Positions 42,828 to 52,769 of a DNA stretch of 64,000 nt are shown one piece after another. The notes under the pieces were generated by a model. That model was not told the DNA's origin and made no database searches. It was given only the letters and a program-made list of their open reading frames with translations. Origin of the DNA: Cosmopolites sordidus. Its lineage: Eukaryota > Arthropoda > Insecta > Coleoptera > Curculionidae. The position numbers were made by a program, and so were the translations under genes. The DNA is taken from positions 394,810 to 458,809 of the forward strand of contig JARFXV010001252.1 in assembly GCA_031761425.1 (NCBI GenBank), read 5' to 3'. Position 1 is the stretch's first letter; each line of letters opens with the position of its first letter.

Positions 42828-45219
42828 CATCGTTTCTCAACTTTTTTAGTGTCGCGACTAAATAGTATGGTAATAATAGCCAAAAAGTTAAGCAAAAAAC
42901 ATTTGCAACCTCCTCACTACAATATGTTAATTTTATGTTTATTAAAATTTTACATCAGCTGGTTAATACGGTGACGATTGCTCCTTTTTTCAGTATCGTT
43001 ATTAATGAAGAATCGTTTTTATTTTTAAATTGGCTTATAAACTCCTACGATTCGTGAAAAAAATGAGTCATCTATCTGTCTTTGTATTAAATGACGAATC
43101 GTCAATAATGAATGTATGTGTGAATGGGCCGTTACACTTATACAGAAATACCGCACACAGCCACAAATACCGAACTAACAGACTTGTATAAACTCATGTT
43201 CTTATATTACTTTTACCAATTTGAACTTGTGCCCTGCACTTGCACGCACTTGTAAAATGACCCGCACGGGCACCTCGTGCCCTCGTCCCGAGCGTGGAGG
43301 AATAGAGACAGATTCGTACAAGCTATGCGTTTTGGTAATAAAAACAAAGGAACGAGATGAAGATTGATCATTTATTGTTAATTACTTTTTTACTCAGTGT
43401 TAAATAAATTGATAACAATGTGGTACATCTGGTGAAACAGTAAAGAAAAAGACCAGATTGTACAATGAAACATATTTAAAATATGGATTCATGGCCTTGG
43501 ATAACAAGCCGCTATGTGTTGTTTGTTATCAAGTTCTATCCGCGGAAAGCATGAAGCCTTCAAAATTAGTCCGGCATCTGGAAACAAAACACCCGTCTTT
43601 ACAAAACAAACCTTTAGAATCACTCATCTTGAAAAATCAACAAATTGTTATAAACAAATTAAGCCGTAATGAGAGCGCAGCACTTCAAGCATCTTATTTA
43701 GTAGCATTCAGAGTGACCAGGAAGTCTAAGCCTCACACGATTGCGGAAAAGCTCATTTTACCTACTGCCATTGATATGGTCAATGTGATAAATCCGGAAG
43801 AAGCAAACAAGTTGAAACTATACCACTTGCAAATGATACAATATCGAGACGTATTAATGAAATGGCCAATGATGTTCACGATCAAATAATTAAAAACGTT
43901 AAATCAAATGATTGTTTTGCTATTCAGTTCGACTAGTCAACAGATGTGTCGAATTTGGCGCAATTTTTGTGTTTTCTCCGATACGAATGCGAGGGGTCAA
44001 TTGAAGAAAACATGCTATTTTGCAAATCAATCATTGGTCGTGCAACTGGCGAAGGACTCTTTAAAGCTTGTATTGATGCAACACAAAACGAAAACTTGGA
44101 CTTTAATAAATGCATTGCGATATGTACTGATAGCACGAAAGCGATAACGGGGAAGAACAGTTATCTGATAGATAGAAAATTAAAAGACATTATGCGACAT
44201 ATCTTCTCAGAAATGCGCTTGCTACAAAAAGATGCCTGAAAATTTACAAAATATGCTGTCATAAGCCATAAAAATTGTTAATTTTATTAAAAGCCGACCA
44301 TTGCAGACGGAGAAACTTTACTAAACTTTATTACTGTTGGCTTACCTGAGTGATGTATTTTCACATTTCAATGACTTGAATACGAGTTTACAAGGCCGTA
44401 ACAAAAACATTTTAATAATGACAGATTAAGTCAATGCCTTGGATTATACGCCCTGAAAATTTTACGCAATTTTAATGCATTCACTTTAACTTCGAATTAT
44501 ATTAACAAAAATATGTATTTAGAAAATGCAGTTATTGATCGCATGTCGAAGAGCACGAAAATGCATTACGCGAATTGAAAATTCAATTCCTGGAATATTT
44601 TGCAGAGAGCAACGATGATTTGTCGAAAAGAAGATTGAGAATCAATCCGTTTGATGAAAAGGTTGTTGCAGCTGCAGAATTATCTATTGAGATTCACAAC
44701 CAACTTATTGAAATATCGGCGGACAAAACTCTACAACTAGAATTTTTAATTCAAGATTTAGATTTAGATTTATTTAGTGCATGTTTTGGCTTGCACGACG
44801 ATGTGAAAACGGAAGCCTAGTAAAGGAAGCTTTAAAAACATTGATCCCCTTCGCTAGTTCTTACTTATGCGAAAAAAGCTTTTGGTCTATAGTGGCTTAA
44901 TAAACTAAGTATAGAAATTGCCTATTATTACAGGAAAATAATTTGCTTATGTCTGTTTGCAATGATGATCAACGTATAGAAAAACTTTTAAGTGAAAAAC
45001 AAAATAAACCGTCTCATTAAATTGTTATTTTAAACAACTTTCGCTATTACTTTGGCTATTAGTTTATTTTATTATGTTATTATTAGGTAATATTTAATTT
45101 TCTAACATTTGTTTTTAAAAATACTATAATAAAACGATGTTTCGTATACGGGTCTTATTTTCTGAATACATTGCGAGGCCCCATATTCCTGAATGCGACC
45201 CGCCGGTTAAAAAGCGATG
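42828..45219 (+). mobile_element. hAT transposon (ZBED5-like) with 8-bp TSD, copy 2
   Basis: Termini CATCGTTTCTCAAC (42828) and GTTAAAAAGCGATG (ending 45219) are imperfect inverted repeats. They are flanked on both sides by TTCTAGAG (42820-42827 and 45220-45227), a perfect 8-bp target-site duplication as expected for hAT. The ORF region (43458-44815) begins with a BED zinc finger (CVVCYQVLSAESMKPSKLVRHLETKHP: C-x2-C, H-x4-H) and continues with RKSKPHTIAEKLILPTAIDM. The frameshifted catalytic region is around 43900-44240. The C-terminal half reads IQFLEYFAESNDDLSKRR, VVAAAELSIEIHNQLIEIS and LLSEKQ. At least four frame disruptions make it inactive. Total length 2,392 bp. Confidence 0.92.
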
Positions 45220-45956
45220 TTCTAGAGTAATATTTAATGCTTCTTTGAATTAGATTATTTGATATGGCATACATACTAGGGTGCAACAAACGTATTTTGC
45301 GTTTTTTTATTTGTTTATAAATTATAGATTTTACTTCACTCCTCAGAGATTTAGCCCGATTTCACCGATTAAAGGAATTTTACTGCGAAATATTTAGTCC
45401 ACGGGTTTTAACAAAAACGTTAAAATGAGTGAAATAAATAGCGAAATTAGGGCAATTTTAAGACATTATTTTAAAAAGGCTTCAAAGTGACTAACGCCGC
45501 TCGTGACATTTGCGAAGTAGAGGACAAAGGTGTAGTACCAATGCTACTCGGTCCACTGCTGCTAGCACTGCTCGGTTCTGGTTCAAAGAGTTCTGGGAGG
45601 GAGATGTGAGTCTTGAAGGAAGGGGAAGATAAGGTCGCCTTCGTTCTCTCGATGACGACGTTTTAAGAGCGGCTATTGTTGCAGATCTTAGAACAAGTAC
45701 TAGGACACTTTTAGAGGAATTAGCGAGTATTCCACAGTATTACAATATTCCATTACAACTGTCACAGCAGCAAGCCACGTGTCAGGTTGAAGTGTGTAAA
45801 ACTCGCCTTAAAAATCCTACTGATTTTCGATTCAACAAATCGATGAAAAATGGGTTTATTTCAACAATTCTAATGACAATTCTTCTATCGCAAGCGTCGG
45901 TGTGAAACACTAAACTGGAAGGGATTTACCACTAAAGACCGAATCACTTTTTTTAA

Positions 45957-46003
45957 CTTCTCGACGCGCGTTTCATTAACCCTGTTAGCATTATCAGGAG
46001 ATG
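45957..46003 (-). ncRNA. Hammerhead ribozyme-like core (copy b, minus)
   Basis: Minus strand: CTGATAA (45997-45991, invariant G8 position changed), stem II GCTAAC-AGG-GTTA, GAAA (45974-45971), palindromic ACGCGCGT as stem III, GTC (45965-45963), then GAGAAG. The catalytic GAAA and GTC are intact, and the CTGATGA box carries one substitution. Confidence 0.6.
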
Positions 46004-46030
46004 ATTTAATCTATTTTTTAGAGATTACAT

Positions 46031-46077
46031 CATCTCCTGATGATGCTAACATGGTTAGTAAAACGCGCGTTAGGAAG
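46031..46077 (+). ncRNA. Hammerhead ribozyme-like core (copy b, plus)
   Basis: Plus strand: CATCTC for stem I, CTGATGA (46037-46043), stem II GCTAAC-ATG-GTTAG, AAAA in place of GAAA, palindromic ACGCGCGT (46063-46070), then T where the C of GTC is expected, and AGGAAG pairing back to stem I. Core largely preserved but with two inactivating changes. Confidence 0.6.
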
Positions 46078-46640
46078 TTTAAAAAAGTGATTGGGTGTTT
46101 AGGGGTGAATCTCATTCGGTTTCACGGAATACTAATCACGTAAAGTGGCGGGTTATACGCTCTTACGGTATCAAGGCGAGAAATATATGTCAAAAAGGTC
46201 ATGCTGTGTGTTTGGAATTTTGAAGGACTAATTCACTTTGAGTTAATTTCTGATGGTAGGAGGATAAATTCAGAACTCAGGTCAACCGTATAAAAGTCGC
46301 TTGTAACAAGACTCTACAGACTCGTCCTGTAGTTCGTTCACATCTGACCGCCGAATTGTGAACTACTTCTTCACCCTGCATACAGCCTCGCTCCGTCGGA
46401 TTACCACTTGTTCCGGTTAATGGCTCGCTTTTTGCGAGAACAAATTCAAAAGTGAAGAAGAGGCAAAAACTGACTACGTCAAGTTTTTCGCTTCCAAACA
46501 CTCATCGCCATATTAAGAGTTAATTTGAGGAATATTTGATACAGTTGTTCATTTCAGATAGAGCTAGTAAATTTATAACGTTAAAATTATTAACAGTCGA
46601 AAAACAGTTTTAAAATAAAACATCTTTCCCTTCAAGTTCT

Positions 46641-47189
46641 AGTTCGTTCATATCCAATTAGTTTTCTTGTTGCCGCCAAGAAAAATAATTGAATATTATC
46701 TACCTATTTTTCATCGGGACCTTTTGAAAAATCAATTGAGCTAACTGGATTATTTTCAAGATTGTGGTAAAAAAGGGATGGAATGGCCCTTTTTTAAAAA
46801 AAAGCGAGGGTTTTATTTTTCAAGAAAAAGGATTAGTGTAATATTTATTTAATTTAATATAATTTTTTTTTATTTCAATATTATAATATAATTATTGAAC
46901 TATATTTACTAATTTTTGGTAATGGAAATATAGTCAGTATTGAAGTATGTTTTACCGTTTAGTTGTTCACATACATTCTTCTAAACTTTACCATGATTAT
47001 TATATTTTACAATGATAATTACAATTTATATGATTATTCAGCTGTTGAATTATTTTTAAACGTAGATTCTGACATTGGTGTTGTGCAATTTTCAATTTGT
47101 ATTCTGTATTCTGTTGGACTCACTAAGCGATTTTTGGTATATGGTATGTGCCGTTATGTTCGATGAGATTTCTCCATCTCTCTGGTAAC
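46641..47189. other. Intron, nothing recognised
   Basis: AT-rich. No coding signal beyond chance frames. Confidence 0.4.
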
Positions 47190-48010
47190 TACATAATCCC
47201 GCTCTCATAGAAATTCTAAAGTTTCTGGCAAAAGAACCGATCCAGGTAATTTTTCAAGTTTTTAAGTGAGTAAAGTTTTTATCATTTAAGCTGTTTTAAA
47301 ATGGTCTAATTAACTAGTAGCCGGAGAATGCAAGGTCGGGGGATGGACCAAAACATCTCAGTCAAGTTGTACAGTATGGCCAAAGACACATGCATATGGT
47401 CACATATGGGTGGTTTTATCTCGATGGAATTGAACTGTCTTCCTCTTGGCTAATTCAGGCTGCCTCTAATTGATTGCTGGCTTTAATAAACTTAGTCGTG
47501 AATAGTATTTCTGCAAATCAATGGTCTGGTTTTCAGGTAACAGTTCATAATCAACGATTCCCTTCTAGTCCCACCAAATGCATTTGGTTATGCGTTGGTT
47601 GAAGATGTATCTCTGCACTAACATCATGACCTCTTACGCTTAACGTTATAATACACAATCCATTTTTCATTACCTGTAACTATCCCCTTTAAAAATGATC
47701 GATTTCATTGATGTTTCAATAGAAAATCGTAAGAAGAAATTCAGTTTATCAAATTTATTGTTGACACTGTTGACAGTTGTTTCCAAGGCTTTCTTTGATC
47801 ACTCGAATTGTTCTATGCCGATTCAAGTTGTTTAGACTCGCCCGGTCATCCAAATTAAGGACCATTGCTAAGATTAAAATTGATTTAACGAAACTTTCCC
47901 AACCATTTACGGCACGTGTAATCGTCAACGACACCCTCACCGTGTACATAACCTATTTTTTGTGTAGGCAAAGTACTCTTGCCTTTACAGAAATGTAGAA
48001 AATGCTCCTT
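47190..48010 (-). pseudogene. mariner transposase debris
   Basis: Minus-strand. The N-terminal part near 47960-47830 reads HGEGVVDDYTCRKWLGKFR, matching the mariner segment G-G-V-D-T-R-W-KF. The C-terminal part near 47360-47240 reads as the complement of AGCCGGAGAATGCAAGGTCGGGGGATGG, which encodes PSPDLAFSGY-like sequence of the third catalytic block. Many stops. It resembles the fragments at 61620 and 63000. Confidence 0.6.
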
Positions 48011-48729
48011 ACTTTTTGCCATTTTTAATGCTTAACAAAATTTAAAAACACAAACAAGTAAAACAATTTTTCCCAAATATTTGCTGAAATTCATTCTGTC
48101 AAACAACATCAAAACTTTACATGTGTTACGTAGATAACACTTGCATAGTTTTGCTACTATGCGATGCTATTTAGAGCTAAATAGATGCCATTATCAAAAG
48201 ATGTATTAGTTTTTTGATACTTAGGAAGTTAGAAAGATGGAAGAATTAGTACTGACAAGTATATTACACGGAACTAATTCACGTAAAAAACCAATATCAC
48301 AAATATATGAGAGAGGGATTAAGACGAAAGAGATTAGAAGAGGTTGCGTAATGATCAAATTAAAAAGTGAAAGGGAAAGGTGCAACAAAGAAATCATTAT
48401 CATGGTATTGGGTTTCAAGATTTGTGAAGGAAGCATATTTAGAGACTCGACAAGGAAGTTTTTCCACATCATACTAATTTCTCAGACTCGACACTATCAA
48501 GTTACTGTCCTTTCTAATTAATTCAGCACAACAAAATGTTTTAATTGCAAGGAAGTTTAGAAATGGTCGGTGAAAGTTATTCCTTTATTACGAATTTTTT
48601 AATCAAAGGGATCGACACAAATGTTATAAAAAATCTCTTAAGTATCCTGTTGTACAATAAGAGTGTCAGAACTTTAAAGCATAATTACAAGTGATCATCT
48701 GGCAATTTTTATTTCATCTTGAAGAACAA
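48011..48729. other. Intron, unidentified frame at 48237-48521
   Basis: A 94-codon plus-strand frame (48237-48521, rich in K, R and E, with IKTKEIRRGCVMIKLKSERERC) is open, but I cannot relate it to any family. Without splice sites or a homologue I do not call it a gene. It could be a retroelement shard. Confidence 0.3.
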
Positions 48730-49419
48730 ATAAATGTTGAGAAAATAATGTTTTAATGTCTCTCTCTCTGCTTTGTATGTTATGTCTGATATGTTTTACA
48801 CATATCGTATGGTATATTTTCCATAGTGGCCTGAATGTTTCGATTAAGGTCTTCGGGGTTTATTTTTGTAAACGAGAGATTTAACATAATCCCACAAAAA
48901 ATAATTCCAGTGCGTGAGATCGCATGATCTTGGTTAGTTGACATTACCATTTCGCGAAATAACTCCTCCAGGAAATTGGAACATTCTCTCTATCCACATT
49001 TATCAGTTCTGGCTAAAGATATTCTATTACTATATTCCTATAGCATTCACCATTAACAATAATGCGATTTTCATCATCGCCTCCTCAAAAATACGGTCCA
49101 ATTACTGCTTCAGCCCAAAAACCGCACCAACTTAGAGAATGAAGAGGTAATTTGAATCATTTGAGGATTTTTATCAACTCAAATGTACAGTTATATTTGT
49201 TCACAAACACATTAAGCCAGAAGTGCGCTCCATCAGAAAAGATTATTTAAAGTGGGGGTCGCCTTCAAACTTTCAATTTCTACGCGCTGTTAAATCGTAT
49301 ATCTTTCTATGATGATTTGATACAATGTACTGAATACAATATACTTTTTTATATAAATATTGTGGAATACTCCAAGTTGCCTATTTATGAGTGACATTTG
49401 CATTTCAAACAGTGTTTTT
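48730..49419 (-). pseudogene. Tc1/mariner-superfamily transposase fragment
   Basis: The minus strand reads CGFWAEAVIGPYF, then NRIIVNGECYRNIV (about 49135-49030), then ISRNGNVN-WPPRSCDL-type sequence (complement of 48915-48955) and VKSLVYKNKP-like sequence (about 48890-48850). Same family as 23200-24190 and 41000-41439. Frameshifted. Confidence 0.68.
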
Positions 49420-49769
49420 GTTTATTGCCTTTCAAAATTCAGACACTCTTATTGATTTTTCTTTTAAATTCATATTGTCCCTAACATTTTGAAAACATTT
49501 AATTTTTTCTGCATAATATACTAAATGTTGAAGGGTTTGATGGCATTGGAAAAATATCGTTTTTGTTTTTCCAGCAGCTATTAATTTATGGCATCTTGGT
49601 ATCTTGTCATTACCATTGTCTTCTGACAAGGTAAATATTCTTTCATTTTATGCAACGCAAAGGATACAGGCTTTATCAGCCATCATAAATCCTTCAAAAA
49701 ATGTTCACCTAATACATCCGACAATTGTTATGAATTTCTTGTGGTGATACCTTAAACAACATGGAAATG
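49420..49769. other. Intron, nothing recognised
   Basis: No coding similarity or repeat structure recognised. Confidence 0.35.
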
Positions 49770-50420
49770 AAACATACTGAAAAGCATAACTACTTAGGTA
49801 CTATTATTAATAATAGGGAAAACCAGGACGACGTACTGAATAACAGACTGGCGAAAGTAGGGAGATTGCTCCAATCACTTAACAGAGGCTTCTTAAATAT
49901 CAAACAAATATCCAAAAAAAAACGAAATTAACAATATGTAAAAAGATATATATCCCCACATTAACATATGGATGCGAAAATTGGGTCCTGAATGAACGAC
50001 AAAAGAGTAGAGTGCACGTAGCAGAAATGAGTTACCTCCATAAGGTACAGGGAATAAAAATAATAGACAAGGTTAGGAATAACATAGTCAAAGACAACTT
50101 GGAAATACCAGCACTTATATCAAAAATAGAAGAGCAAAAACTGAGATGGTTAGGGCATTTAAATAAAATGGACCAATACAAACAAACCAAGATAGTTTTG
50201 GAAGCTAGAGCGATGGTAGAGAACAAAAGGAGATGGCCGCATAAGACATCATAGAAACAATTCAAAGAAGAGGCAAAACAAGGCAGGAAGCAGTTAACCT
50301 AGCCAACGACAGTAAATTATGGAAAAACTTCATTAATATATGAAATTAAATGTAATTTCTTCTCGACACCTTCGGGTATTAAGAGGAAGGATTGCGCTAA
50401 GTAAGTAAGTAAGTTCTTAT
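49770..50420 (+). mobile_element. Non-LTR retrotransposon 3' end with (GTAA)n tail
   Basis: The plus strand encodes HNYLGTIINNRENQDDVLNNRLAKVGRLLQSLNRGF, then MDAKIGS-stop. It continues VAEMSYLHKVQGIKIIDKVRNNIVKDNLEIPALISKIEEQKLRWLGHLNKMD, the RWLGHL-RM-type C-terminal domain of non-LTR elements. It ends in TCGACACCTTCGGGTATTAAGAGG and a (TAAG)n tail at 50398-50414. It is a third non-LTR family, different in tail from the TA-tailed ones. Confidence 0.75.
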
Positions 50421-50806
50421 GGTGATAAAGCCTTTTACAGAGATACTTTATGACATTTCTCAGTTCATTTTTTTGGCTTTTTGAATACATGTAAACCTCA
50501 TTACATTTGAAGAACAATAAATCTTGAACAAAACTACATTTTTTTCTATTTGTTGGTTTTAGGGTCAAGAATTTGTAACTTATCCTCGTGCATAATCGCT
50601 GCGTATTTGAACTAAAAAATGAAAACTATTATACATTAAACTTCGTTTCTTTTAAAAGTATCGATTTCTGTGCGAAACAAAATGGAATATATATACATAC
50701 TTTGAACTTTAGACAGTTTGAATAACGTACCAATTATATTGATAAATGTAACATAATTCTAAGACTTCACATTTTAAAAGCAATAAAATAGAAAATTTCC
50801 ACTTAC

Positions 50807-51332
50807 CTGGATTACGTAGCTATAGGGATAAGCCTTGACACCGGCAGTTATATTGTCTCCGTATTTTTTTACTTTATTTTCTAGAAATTTTATGTGATCC
50901 TTGATGGCTTTAAAATAAGGATGGTAGCATTCCTCATAATCACCGAGAAGAGCGTTCTCCAATTTAAAACTTTCTGCCATTTGACTGAATATGTTGATTA
51001 TTGAATGAATGTGATTCTTTTTCATGGCTTTTTTTGCAAGAGGATCCACTTTCGGAAGCAACGAGTTCAGATAGGCTTTGGAGTATCCGAGCAATATATG
51101 TAAATCAGCTATATGACATATCATATCATCGGAATGTATTTCGGTAATATCTTCAATCTTTGATGTTATTCGTAAAATCATGTTGACACATTCCCAAACA
51201 GTTTGATCCGTAGTAGACCGAAGAAGTTCTTCTTTTGACTCTATCAAGTTCGGTTCTGATATATTCAGGGCGTCTTGTAAATGTTGGAAAAATTCGTTGA
51301 TATTGTTTTGAATCAATTCAAGTTGCAGATAC
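50807..51332 (-). CDS. MDN1: Midasin, local exon 2 (linker region)
   Basis: This 526-nt exon has the acceptor CATTTGTTTAAG/GTATCT and the donor ATCCAG/GTAAGT. Its first base completes AT+G from exon 1, and it ends in phase 0. The peptide is YLQLELIQNNINEFFQHLQDALN, then EPNLIESKEELLRSTTDQTVWECVNMILRI, ADLHILLGYSKAYLNSLLPKVDPLAKKAMK and HPYFKAIKDHIKFLENKVKKYG. The LLGYSKAYLNSLLPKVDP segment is a recognisable midasin linker motif. The preceding intron is 3,050 nt and the following one about 15 kb. Confidence 0.92.
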
Positions 51333-51439
51333 CTTAAACAAATGATTAATTATCTTTTATTAGAAACTTTGTAGAGAGAAAACAAAAAAATGTACGTCAC
51401 TATTATAACATAACTAATTTAAAATTTAATGATTAGATC

Positions 51440-52295
51440 GACTAATATGGAACGAGAAAATATTTAAAAAAAAACTATTCAAAAAACAACAAAAAAATTT
51501 TTCCTGTGCTCCACGTAAAATTCTCAATCCTTCAGTCACCATCAAACGCCAACAAGCATCTCCCGAGACCATTATTAGTCGGGTTTCGAGTTGTACGTTC
51601 GAAAGCAAACGGAAGGAATGAATGACCAGGGTCCTAACCATATTAATCGGTCAAATCGGATGAAAGCAGCATAGAAATGCAGCTTACGCCATCCGGTGGT
51701 TCGTAACAGTACTACTGTCTGAAACCGTTCGGAGCCAAACCCAGGCCCTATATTCAGGCAACTGATAGGCAGAAAAATACACAGTGGGTAAGTGGAGAAT
51801 ATTAAAAATATTTAAAAAAACAAGGAAAAAATGTTTCCTGTGCTCCACGTAACATTCTCAATCCTTCAGTCGCTATCAAACGCCAACAAACATCTCCCGA
51901 GATCGGTTTCTGGCCTTAAGCCGTCATTAGTCGGGCTCCTGTTGAACGTTCGACAGAAACTGAAGGATTGACCAGGGTCTTGACCATATTAATCGGCCAA
52001 ATCGGATGAAAGCAGTATAGAAATACAGCTTACGCTATCCGGTGGTTCATAACAGTACTACTGTCTGAAACCGTTCGGACCCAAACCCAGGCCCTATATT
52101 CAGGTGCAGCTTTCGAAAGTACAACTCGAAGCTCGACTGATGACGGCTTAAGGCCAGAAACCGGTCTCGGGAGATGCTTGTTGGCGTTTGATGGCGACTG
52201 AAGGATTGAGAATTTTACGTGGAGCACAGGAAAAATTTTTCCCTGTTTTTTGAATATTTTTAATATTCTCCACTTGCCCACTGTGTATTTTCATA
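51440..52295. repeat. Hammerhead-bearing tandem plus inverted repeat cluster
   Basis: Two direct copies with a period of about 335 bp (CCTGTGCTCCACGTAA at 51502 and 51837; ACCGTTCGGA.CCAAACCCAGG at 51728 and 52069). They are followed by a partial copy in inverted orientation (52105-52295, ending GAATATTCTCCACTTGCCCACTGTGTAT). The third copy carries a well-preserved hammerhead core. The first two carry decayed cores on the other strand (51893-51935 in copy 2). It lies in the intron between midasin exons 1 and 2, about 110 bp from the exon 2 acceptor. Confidence 0.8.
52132..52173 (+). ncRNA. Hammerhead ribozyme (type I-like), complete core
   Basis: CTCGA (stem I, 52132-52136), CTGATGA (52137-52143), stem II GGC-TTAAG-GCC (52145-52155), GAAA (52157-52160), palindromic ACCGGT (52160-52165) as a very short stem III, cleavage triplet GTC (52164-52166), then TCGGG (52167-52171), which pairs with CTCGA. 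All invariant core bases are present. The C.A pair at the base of stem II is the only weak point. Palindromic stem III is the design of minimal hammerheads thought to act as dimers. Confidence 0.7.
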
Positions 52296-52477
52296 AATAT
52301 TTTTATTTTTAATTGTAATTTATTAGTTCTTCAACTTAATTCTCGGCCCTTACCTTTCATCGAATGCAGAATATAGTGATAGTTACTTTAAAGCGCCATC
52401 TTTCAACTACAGAACGAGATATAATATTTGAGGCGCGATGTTTAAAAATGAATGTATGTTCAACGATGTTCAAAAAT

Positions 52478-52616
52478 GTATCTTTTGTAGTGGTTCGGAA
52501 ACTTCAATGTTTAATAGTTCTGAAAATCCTTTAACTGAATAGTTATAGAACCATTTATAATATATTTTAAGGAATCAACTTTGCCTGATAATGCTCGTGG
52601 ATCTTTCAAACATGCA
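52478..52616 (-). pseudogene. MDN1: Stray 139-bp shard of midasin exon 1
   Basis: About 94% identical to 55164-55303 within exon 1: eight or so substitutions and a one-base deletion (TATATTTTAAGG against TATATACTTAAGG) that shifts the frame. It contains exon sequence only and lies in the intron immediately downstream of exon 1 (in the gene's sense), same orientation. No splice sites. Confidence 0.88.
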
Positions 52617-52769
52617 ACATGCGTGCCCGAAGTGTAATCCGCAATTATATAAATTTGGCTCTAAAAAGTTTCGTTGTTGATGAATGGCACACAATTTTCT
52701 GGCAGCTTTGAAAAAAACATTCTCAGGTCAAGTAGTGTTTATTCTTAATGTTTGCAGACACTTTTACAT

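Larger units (their letters stand above)
45900..46128. repeat. Hammerhead palindrome repeat, copy b (complete)
   Basis: About 228 bp. The ends GTGAAACACTAAACTGG (left) and GTGAAACCGAATGAG (right, complement) are inverted. Inner arms match: ACC.AATCACTTTTTTTAACTTC on the left against the complement of GAAGTTTAAAAAAGTGATTGGGT on the right. A hammerhead-like core sits on each strand, facing a central spacer GATGATTTAATCTA. Inserted in a mariner pseudogene. Related copies are at 19644 and 63701. Confidence 0.85.
45262..46640 (+). pseudogene. mariner transposase split by hammerhead palindrome
   Basis: The plus strand starts at 45425 (MSEINSEIRAILRHYF). It continues RFWFKEFWEGDVSLEGRGR, then RSLDDDVLRAAIVADLRTSTRTLLEELAS (DNA-binding region) and FRFNKSMKNGFISTILM. 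At about 45900 the coding sequence is interrupted by a 230-bp palindromic repeat. It resumes after 46130 (YGIKARNICQKGHAVCL, then sequence resembling the WWD-LIHFELL segment). Stops and frameshifts follow to about 46640. Confidence 0.78.

Noticed and set aside
48237..48521. 94-codon plus-strand frame as a small gene
   Set aside because: No homologue recognised, no splice or promoter context, and the region is otherwise transposon debris.
50398..50414. GTAAGTAAGTAAG run as splice donors
   Set aside because: It is a plus-strand microsatellite tail of a non-LTR element, and the gene runs on the minus strand.
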